This document shows, piece after piece, positions 34,440 through 40,848 of a DNA stretch of 60,424 nt (position 1 is its first letter; each line of letters opens with the position of its first letter). The notes beneath the pieces were generated by a model, which saw only the letters and a program-made list of their open reading frames with translations, was not told where the DNA came from and did not search any database. The DNA comes from Erysipelothrix sp. (GTDB taxonomy: Bacteria; Bacillota_I; Bacilli_A; Erysipelotrichales; Erysipelotrichaceae): assembly GCA_012512595.1 (NCBI GenBank), contig JAAZDW010000003.1, positions 1 to 60,424 of the forward strand, in the 5' to 3' direction. The translations under genes were made by a program, and so were the position numbers.

Positions 34440-35090
34440 TTATACTTCTTCAGTAACTTCTTCTTCATCATCTTCAAATTTAGCATCTTTTGCTAATAGA
34501 TTATCGATCATAATCCAGACTTGCTCAGTATCACTTTCATCTTCTGATTTTATTGCAGAGTGAATTAATAATGCATCTTCTGGTATGTCCATTGCTGCAG
34601 AAATAATTTTTCTTTGTTTTAATTGATTTTGTCTTGTTAATTTATCGGCTTTAGTTAAAACGCCAAAGTATGGTAAACCTAAGGCTTCCATGTATTTTTT
34701 CATTACAATATCTTGTTTGGATGGTAAATGTCTAATATCTAAAACTAAGATACAACCTTTTAAGTTTTCGCGGGTTGAAAAATACTCATCAACAATTGCA
34801 CCATAATTGACAATTTCATCTTTACTTCTTTGAGCATAACCATAGCCTGGTGCATCGACTATCATTACGTCATCATCTAAATTGTAGAAATTTAAAAATC
34901 TTGTTTTTCCAGGTCGACTTCCGACATATGCAAGAGCTCTTCTTGAAACCATTGAGTTTATTAAACTTGATTTGCCAACATTACTTCTACCAGTCATTAC
35001 GACTTCAGGTACTAAAGTTGTTGGCCACTGTGATGAATCGTTAGCCGTAATTACGTGCCTAGGATTTTTAAATTTTCTTAAAAGCATCAT
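34440..35090 (-). CDS. engB: Ribosome biogenesis GTP-binding protein EngB (YsxC)
   Basis: GTPase required for 50S assembly. Motifs: G1 GRSNVGKSSLINS, G2 in SRPGKTRFLNF, G3 DAPGYGYA, G4 TKADK. 216 residues, with an acidic tail. The ATGATG start overlaps the lon stop (ATGA), and the ribosome site GAGGGGG lies inside lon. The lon-engB pair is the Bacillus order. Confidence 0.97.
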   Translation of the reverse strand: MMLLRKFKNPRHVITANDSSQWPTTLVPEVVMTGRSNVGKSSLINSMVSRRALAYVGSRPGKTRFLNFYNLDDDVMIVDAPGYGYAQRSKDEIVNYGAIVDEYFSTRENLKGCILVLDIRHLPSKQDIVMKKYMEALGLPYFGVLTKADKLTRQNQLKQRKIISAAMDIPEDALLIHSAIKSEDESDTEQVWIMIDNLLAKDAKFEDDEEEVTEEV

Positions 35091-37435
35091 ACTAACGCCC
35101 CCTCTAAGACTTCTTCCATACTGTCTACTGCGATGATTTCCATACTGTTTCTAACAACATCTGGAATTTCATGTAAATCTTTTTTATTTTTACTTGGAAT
35201 AATTACTCTAGTAATTCCACTTCTGTAGGCCGCAAGCGTTTTTTCCTTTAAGCCACCAATTGGAAGTACATTACCTCTAAGAGTAACTTCTCCTGTCATT
35301 GCCACATCGGCTCTTACAGCCCGATTAGTTAACAGTGAGATTAATGCCGTCGATAAGGTAACGCCAGCACTTGGTCCATCCTTTGGTACTGCTCCTTCTG
35401 GAACATGGATGTGGATATCATGACTTTCAAAGAATTTTGGATCAATATCAAACTTTTTAGCATTTGTTTTAACATAACCTATTGCTATTTCAGCTGATTC
35501 TTTCATAACGTCACCTAATTGTCCAGTAATAATATATTTACCCTTACCTTCAAATGTAGTAACTTCAATTGGAAGAATATCTCCACCAAATTGTGTATAT
35601 GCAAGACCAGTTACAACCCCGATTTGATCTTTTTTCTCTTTAACTCCATATTCAAATTGTTCTGGACCTAGCCAATCTTCGACTACTTCTTTAGTAATTG
35701 TAATATGTTCTTTTTTGTCTTTCATAATTGCTAAAATACTTTTTCGACAGATTGAAGAAATAACGCGGTCAAGTTGTCTTACGCCCGCTTCTCTTGTATA
35801 GTGTCTAATTAAATGTCTTATCATTTCTTCACTTAAATCAATTTGATCTGCTTTTAATCCATTTTGAGTTAAGTTTTTGCCAATTAAGTGATCAATCGCA
35901 ATATTCAACTTTTCCTCTTCAGTATATGAAGATAGATTGATTATTTCTAGACGGTCACGTAATGCTTCAGGAATATTTCCTAAGTAGTTTGCTGTGGCAA
36001 TAAACAATACTTTAGATAAATCATAAGGTTCTTCTAAGTAGTGGTCTGAAAAGACTGAGTTTTGTTCTGGGTCTAATACTTCTAACATTGCACTTGATGG
36101 ATCGCCTTTATAGTCGGCCCCCATTTTATCAAGTTCATCGATTAAAAAGACTGGATTTACAACCCCGGCTTTTTTCATTCCTTGAATAAAGCGTCCTGGC
36201 AGTGCACCTAAGTATGTACGGCGGTGTCCTCTAATTTCAGCTTCATCACGGACTCCACCTAAACTTATTTTCACAAATTCTCGGTCAAGTGCACGTGCTA
36301 CTGATTTAGCCAGAGATGTCTTACCAACACCTGGTGGCCCAACTAAAGCTAAGATTGGCGCTTCTAGAGATCCTGTAACCTGCTTTACAGCTAGATACTC
36401 TAAAATTCGCTCTTTTACTTTTTCTAAACCATAGTGATCTTCATTTAGTCTTTGTTCAACTAAGTTTAAATCATCATTGTCAGTTGTTTCTTGCCACCAC
36501 GGAACATCTAGTAGCCAGTCTAAGTAATTTCTAATAACGCCTGACTCACCACTTGCTGGTGGAACCATTTCATAACGTTTTAATTCATCTAAGGCCTTCT
36601 TTTTAATTACTTCCGGATATGGGTTTTTTAAAATACGTTCTTTCAGATCATCGACATCATCGCCACCTGAAGAAACGTCGCCTAATTCTTCTTTAATTGC
36701 CCGCATTTTCTCTCTTAAGTAATATTCTTTTTGAGACTCATCTATACGGTCTTTTACTTTTTTATTAATATCTGAATCGATTGATACTTTTTCACTCTCT
36801 AAGCTCATATCTTCTAAAATAGCGAGTAATCTTTCATTGACATCATTAATTTCTAATAAACTTTGACGTTTTTCAAATGCCATTGGCAATATTTGGGCAA
36901 AGTAATCAGATAATTCAGCTGGATCAACTGATTCTGTCATTCTTTGAACCGTTCCATCTGGCAAATTATGATTTTTCATAAAATTGCTGACAAACTTATC
37001 AAAGTTTCTTGCGATCATAACGACTAATTCATCGGCTTCTTCTTCATCTGTGTAGTAATCTTTTAAAAGTTCTACATCTGCGATGATAGTTTCACCATTA
37101 TCATTAATTTTAATATGACTAGCTCTTACTAAGCCTTTTAAAGTTAGTTTGGAATAATCCATTTCTTCGCTTACTTTAACAACTTTAGCAATTGTCCCAA
37201 CTTGGTATAATTCATCGACTTCTGGATCGTTTTCCATAACATCTCTTTGTGTTACTAAAAAGACGTATTTATTTTCACTTTCCATTGCGAGTGATATTGC
37301 TTCTAAACTCTTTGGTCTTCCTACTTCTATCAGTATTTCTTGATTCGGAAATAAGATGACGCCACGAGTTGCTATTGTTGGAAGATTCACTAAATCCTTT
37401 TTAAGGATTTTAATATTTTTATTTTTTTCGTCCAT
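35087..37435 (-). CDS. lon: ATP-dependent protease Lon
   Basis: Hexameric AAA+ serine protease that degrades damaged proteins. The 782-residue product has the N-terminal substrate domain, Walker A GPPGVGKTSLAKSVA near residue 360, Walker B VFLIDELDKM, and the C-terminal protease with the catalytic Ser in PKDGPSAGVTLSTAL and Lys in GGLKEKTLAA. The start follows AAAGGAGG. It is downstream of tig, beyond a terminator hairpin, and should share the heat-inducible control of tig through readthrough. Confidence 0.98.
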   Translation of the reverse strand: MDEKNKNIKILKKDLVNLPTIATRGVILFPNQEILIEVGRPKSLEAISLAMESENKYVFLVTQRDVMENDPEVDELYQVGTIAKVVKVSEEMDYSKLTLKGLVRASHIKINDNGETIIADVELLKDYYTDEEEADELVVMIARNFDKFVSNFMKNHNLPDGTVQRMTESVDPAELSDYFAQILPMAFEKRQSLLEINDVNERLLAILEDMSLESEKVSIDSDINKKVKDRIDESQKEYYLREKMRAIKEELGDVSSGGDDVDDLKERILKNPYPEVIKKKALDELKRYEMVPPASGESGVIRNYLDWLLDVPWWQETTDNDDLNLVEQRLNEDHYGLEKVKERILEYLAVKQVTGSLEAPILALVGPPGVGKTSLAKSVARALDREFVKISLGGVRDEAEIRGHRRTYLGALPGRFIQGMKKAGVVNPVFLIDELDKMGADYKGDPSSAMLEVLDPEQNSVFSDHYLEEPYDLSKVLFIATANYLGNIPEALRDRLEIINLSSYTEEEKLNIAIDHLIGKNLTQNGLKADQIDLSEEMIRHLIRHYTREAGVRQLDRVISSICRKSILAIMKDKKEHITITKEVVEDWLGPEQFEYGVKEKKDQIGVVTGLAYTQFGGDILPIEVTTFEGKGKYIITGQLGDVMKESAEIAIGYVKTNAKKFDIDPKFFESHDIHIHVPEGAVPKDGPSAGVTLSTALISLLTNRAVRADVAMTGEVTLRGNVLPIGGLKEKTLAAYRSGITRVIIPSKNKKDLHEIPDVVRNSMEIIAVDSMEEVLEGALV

Positions 37436-37456
37436 CTTTATTTACCTCCTTTGTTT

Positions 37457-37477
37457 AAAAAAGACGCGATGCGTCTT
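37457..37477 (-). terminator. Attenuator-like terminator between tig and lon
   Basis: AAGACGC/GCGTCTT, a 7-bp GC-containing stem with an ATC loop and a U-run. The stem begins inside the tig stop codon. Lon has no other recognisable promoter in the 40-base gap, so some polymerase must read through. Confidence 0.8.
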
Positions 37478-38744
37478 AGTTTGATTCTTTCACAAGGTCA
37501 TAAGCTTTTCTGATTTTAAGATCATACTTAACATTTTGATCATCAATTGCAGTTTTTACTTCCTCAAGTTCCATATTATAGGCTTTTGAAAGTTCTTCAT
37601 ATTCATTTGCAACTTCTTCATCAGTAACGTCAAGCTCTTCTGTTTCAGCGATTTTATCTAAAACTAAACGAAGTTTAACTTGTTTTTCTGCATCTAGTTT
37701 TAAATTATCTTTTAAAGCTGTTTCATCTTGGCCAGTCATTTGAATGAACTGATCAAATGGAATCCCTTGTTGTTCAATACGCATTTTCATATCTTGATAT
37801 AAACGTTGTGTTTCTTGTTCAATCATTACTTCTGGAATGTCTGCTTGTGCAGCATCTACTACTTGAGTAAGGATATTATTTTCGCGTTCACGTTCTGCTT
37901 CTTCTTCTTTTCTTTCGACAATAGTTTCTCTAACGTTTTCTTTTAAATCTTCTAAAGTTTTTACGCCTTCTTTGTCAACATCCAAAGCAAAATCATCATT
38001 TAATTCTGGTACAACACGTTCTTTGATTTCATGTAAGACAACTTTAAAGACTACATCTGCACCTTTTAGATCGTCTACTTGGTAATCTTCAGGGAAGGTT
38101 AATTCAATATCTCTGGCTTCGCCTGACTCCATACCAACCATTTTTTCTTCAAAGCCTGGAATAAACTGTCCTGAACCAATTTCTAAAGAAAAGTTTTCGG
38201 CTTTTCCACCTTCAAATGCAACATCGTCTTTAAAGCCTTCAAAGTCTAAAACAGCTGTATCGCCATCTTCTAACTTACCTTCTTTTAAAACTAATTCTGC
38301 ATGTTGTTCACGTAATTGTTCTAACTCTTCATCTATTTCTGTATCAGTAACTATAACTTCATCTTTTTCTACACCTAAGTCTTTATATTGACCTAGAGTT
38401 ACTTCTGGTGTTACTGTACAAACAAACTTTAATTTTACTTGAGTATCAGAGATAGCTTCAATTTGTAATTCTGGACTTGCCACTAACTCTAAATTGTTAT
38501 CTTCAATGCCTTTAATAAGTGCTTCTTGAGCAACTTCTTCAACAGCGCTTATCATTACATTTTCATTTTTAATGTGTTTTTTAGCTATTGCCGTTGGTAT
38601 TTGACCTTTTCTAAAACCGTCAACTTCTAAATCTTTTGCTGCTTTTTTAAAAGCTGTTTCTTGGGCCTTTATCCAAAGGTCACCTTCAACTTCTACTAAT
38701 AATTCTACTTGCGAATTTTCTAATTGTTTTACTGTACTTTTCAT
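37476..38744 (-). CDS. tig: Trigger factor
   Basis: Ribosome-bound chaperone and peptidyl-prolyl isomerase. The N-terminal ribosome-binding domain includes VDGFRKGQIP; the FKBP domain reads GDTAVLDFEGF, GSGQFIPGFEEKMVGM and ELTFPEDYQ; a long helical C-terminal domain follows. 422 residues, complete. A CIRCE operator covers its promoter, which puts it under HrcA heat-shock control. Confidence 0.97.
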   Translation of the reverse strand: MKSTVKQLENSQVELLVEVEGDLWIKAQETAFKKAAKDLEVDGFRKGQIPTAIAKKHIKNENVMISAVEEVAQEALIKGIEDNNLELVASPELQIEAISDTQVKLKFVCTVTPEVTLGQYKDLGVEKDEVIVTDTEIDEELEQLREQHAELVLKEGKLEDGDTAVLDFEGFKDDVAFEGGKAENFSLEIGSGQFIPGFEEKMVGMESGEARDIELTFPEDYQVDDLKGADVVFKVVLHEIKERVVPELNDDFALDVDKEGVKTLEDLKENVRETIVERKEEEAERERENNILTQVVDAAQADIPEVMIEQETQRLYQDMKMRIEQQGIPFDQFIQMTGQDETALKDNLKLDAEKQVKLRLVLDKIAETEELDVTDEEVANEYEELSKAYNMELEEVKTAIDDQNVKYDLKIRKAYDLVKESN

Positions 38745-38766
38745 AATTTCCTCCTAGACTATAAAC

Positions 38767-38795
38767 ATTATAACAGTAAGCATTAGCACTGTCAA
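38767..38795 (-). promoter_or_regulatory. Consensus sigma-A promoter of tig
   Basis: Perfect TTGACA (38795-38790), 17-base spacer and perfect TATAAT (38772-38767). The CIRCE repeat covers the -35 box. Confidence 0.9.
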
Positions 38796-38809
38796 CCATT
38801 GAGTGCTAA
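38783..38809 (-). promoter_or_regulatory. CIRCE operator (HrcA binding site) at tig
   Basis: TTAGCACTC-N9-CAGTGCTAA matches the CIRCE consensus TTAGCACTC-N9-GAGTGCTAA with one mismatch in 18 positions and exact spacing. It overlaps the -35 box, so a bound HrcA would block the polymerase. No hrcA gene is in the window. Confidence 0.9.
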
Positions 38810-38872
38810 AACGCCTACTTTTAACAACCTTATTATAACCGAAAACGGCTTTAAATACACTACATATGCCTA

Positions 38873-39553
38873 TTAGTTATAAAATTCTCCGAGCATCTGA
38901 ATACTATCAATATCAAACATTTCGCTCACTTCTTCAATGATTGCTTGACATATAGATACAACATTATCTTTTAGAAAAACCCGGGGATAAATACTGTAAA
39001 CTTTCTCTACTAAAGCTATTTGACAAATCTGGATCAAACTTGGATTTTTATATAAGTGATTATTAAAATAATCAAAGGCAAAACCAATAAAATCCATATC
39101 ATCAACGGCTTCTAAAACACTTGGGTTAACTGAAATTATTTCATCATTGACTTTGAAATCAAAATTTACGTCAATATTTTGTCCAACACATAAATCTAAT
39201 AAGCGCCCTTTTAATTGAGCTAAATTATCTGAGACAAAGAAATCGGATATTATATCTAAGTAATTCCTTAAATTTAAACCTTCCAAATTGTTGATTGCGG
39301 CAAATTGTTGTTCACGACTTCCATTTAGTAAGCCAATTAATTGTTGCTTACTCATAATAGTAGCATCCTCTTCAAAATCAATTAAAAAAGATTCCGCTTC
39401 ATTGTAAAGATTATGAAAAACATCTTCATATTCATTAGGTATATACACTTGGTTTAATTCTGCAGTTATAATTTCGACCGCAGCTGTATATTCTTTTATT
39501 TCAATTAAATTTTTAATTTTTTTAATAATATTTTCATAATAATTTTCTTCCAT
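38873..39553 (-). CDS. DUF3196-like protein
   Basis: The 226-residue product starts MEENYYENIIKKIKNLIEIKEYTAAVEII and is mostly helical and acidic throughout, with repeated helices of the TPR/armadillo kind and a hydrophobic core pattern. It resembles the DUF3196 family known mainly from mollicutes, which has no established function. The frame opens at 39643, but the ATG at 39553 has AAAGGA nearby and follows a promoter at 39580-39608. It lies between the tig promoter and the tRNA-Arg pair. Confidence 0.7.
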   Translation of the reverse strand: MEENYYENIIKKIKNLIEIKEYTAAVEIITAELNQVYIPNEYEDVFHNLYNEAESFLIDFEEDATIMSKQQLIGLLNGSREQQFAAINNLEGLNLRNYLDIISDFFVSDNLAQLKGRLLDLCVGQNIDVNFDFKVNDEIISVNPSVLEAVDDMDFIGFAFDYFNNHLYKNPSLIQICQIALVEKVYSIYPRVFLKDNVVSICQAIIEEVSEMFDIDSIQMLGEFYN

Positions 39554-39579
39554 AACCATTCCTTTCTGCAACACTCTAA

Positions 39580-39608
39580 ATATTACCATATCTAGATTAG
39601 ATAAACAA
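39580..39608 (-). promoter_or_regulatory. Promoter of the DUF3196-like gene
   Basis: TTGTTT (39608-39603), 17-base spacer, TAATAT (39585-39580) on the minus strand, downstream of the first in-frame ATG and before the one chosen. Confidence 0.5.
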
Positions 39609-39734
39609 ATAAAGAGACCTGGTAAACATAAAGAAATGCACATTTCTTCTTGATTTATTAGTTGAAATGTTATATCATTAATAAGCGTTGGAATAAGTGG
39701 TAGTCAAACCAAGCATTATTAAATGATAATAAAT

Positions 39735-39811
39735 GTCCACGTAGCTCAGTTGGATAGAGCATCCGCCTTCTAAGCGGACGGTCAGGGGTTCGAATCCCTT
39801 CGTGGACGCCA
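39735..39811 (+). tRNA. tRNA-Arg (TCT)
   Basis: A 77-base tRNA with anticodon loop CTTCTAA (TCT), acceptor stem GTCCACG/CGTGGAC and encoded CCA. Reads AGA and AGG. Confidence 0.97.
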
Positions 39812-39824
39812 ATAAAACTATTCG

Positions 39825-39849
39825 AGCCAGTTTGTATAAACTGGCTTTT
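39825..39849 (+). terminator. Terminator after tRNA-Arg(TCT)
   Basis: AGCCAGTTT-GTAT-AAACTGGCT, a perfect 9-bp stem with T's after it, 13 bases past the tRNA. Confidence 0.85.
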
Positions 39850-39867
39850 ACTTTAATGTAATTACTT

Positions 39868-39944
39868 GTCTGCGTAGCTCAGTTGGATAGAGCAATCGCC
39901 TCCTAAGCGATAGGTCGCAGGTTCAACTCCTGCCGCGGACGCCA
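39868..39944 (+). tRNA. tRNA-Arg (CCT)
   Basis: A 77-base tRNA with anticodon loop CTCCTAA (CCT), acceptor stem GTCTGCG/CGCGGAC with one U-G pair and encoded CCA. It resembles the neighbouring tRNA-Arg(TCT) and reads AGG. Confidence 0.96.
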
Positions 39945-39957
39945 GTAAATAAAATAT

Positions 39958-39982
39958 AGCCAGTTTTATTAAACTGGCTTTT
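39958..39982 (+). terminator. Terminator after tRNA-Arg(CCT)
   Basis: AGCCAGTTT-TATT-AAACTGGCT, the same 9-bp stem as the first, again 13 bases past the tRNA, followed by T's. Confidence 0.85.
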
Positions 39983-40003
39983 ATAATATCTTTGTTTTAA
40001 TAT

Positions 40004-40528
40004 TTACTCAACTAAAAAGACAAAGTAGAAAATAACTGACTCATAACCTTTGGGTACATTATTATCCTTGTATTCAATTAGATAAACATAGTCCTTTTCG
40101 ATTACAAACTCTTGATCAAAATCAACATAGTTTGATTTTGCTACATTAATTCTTTCCCTTTTCTCTAAATCAGTATATTCAAGCTTGTCTATTAAAACTT
40201 TTCTAACATGGAATTGAGATAAATTTTGATTTTCACTTAAAACAAAAGTAACCTTATTACCAGCTTCTATATTTAAAATAGAATTTTTATTTTCAAGAAA
40301 AGTATTTAACTCCTTATCTTTATCCGAAACATCATGAATGACTACTTCATTAATATCCTTTTTTAAATGGACTTGAATTACTTCTAAATCAAATGTTTTA
40401 GCATTTTGGTTGATTTGAATTTTTGGGATTTCTTTAATTGGAAATTCATTTTTTTTATTTAAAAACCAGGTTGAAAACAGTCCAACGATTATTGCAATCA
40501 ATAATTGTGTTAAAATTCTTTTTTTCAT
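40004..40528 (-). CDS. Uncharacterised membrane-anchored protein
   Basis: I do not recognise a family. The 174-residue product has a basic start (MKKR), one hydrophobic segment (residues about 6-22) acting as a signal anchor, then a beta-rich, highly charged extracellular domain rich in Lys, Glu and Asp. No lipobox Cys is visible. It follows the 84-residue gene by about 50 bases on the same strand and may share its transcript. Confidence 0.65.
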   Translation of the reverse strand: MKKRILTQLLIAIIVGLFSTWFLNKKNEFPIKEIPKIQINQNAKTFDLEVIQVHLKKDINEVVIHDVSDKDKELNTFLENKNSILNIEAGNKVTFVLSENQNLSQFHVRKVLIDKLEYTDLEKRERINVAKSNYVDFDQEFVIEKDYVYLIEYKDNNVPKGYESVIFYFVFLVE

Positions 40529-40579
40529 CTCATCAGTACGCCCCTTAATTTAATGTTTACTGTCACAGCTTAAAAGTTT

Positions 40580-40834
40580 TTACTTTACTAGCCCTTCTGC
40601 TTTAAGCTCACTTAAAAACTTAAATGGTGCTTCTTCATCATTGCGATCATCAAAGGTTGCGTTATTATCTAAAAGATAATTTACTTCTAAAATTAACTCT
40701 TCTAAATTATTAAAGGTTTCTTGGTAATAGTCTTCACCCAGTTTTGTATATCCGGCTTTATTTAACCATTGAACATCTCGATTATCTTCTGCTAAAACTA
40801 TTACATAATTATCTTTTAATACTTCTACTAACAT
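40580..40834 (-). CDS. Small uncharacterised acidic protein
   Basis: The 84-residue product (MLVEVLKDNYVIVLAEDN...) has no membrane segment and no motif I recognise; it is acidic, with a beta-like N-terminus and a helical C-terminus. The start at 40834 follows AGGAGG. It lies 14 bases after the FtsX-type permease gene on the same strand, so it is likely cotranscribed with that ABC system. Confidence 0.6.
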   Translation of the reverse strand: MLVEVLKDNYVIVLAEDNRDVQWLNKAGYTKLGEDYYQETFNNLEELILEVNYLLDNNATFDDRNDEEAPFKFLSELKAEGLVK

Positions 40835-40848
40835 TAAATATCCTCCTG

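Noticed and set aside
39554-39643. N-terminal extension of the DUF3196-like protein starting at 39643
   Set aside because: The extension is Cys- and hydrophobic-rich, unlike the rest of the protein, and lies across the predicted promoter; the ATG at 39553 has a ribosome site.
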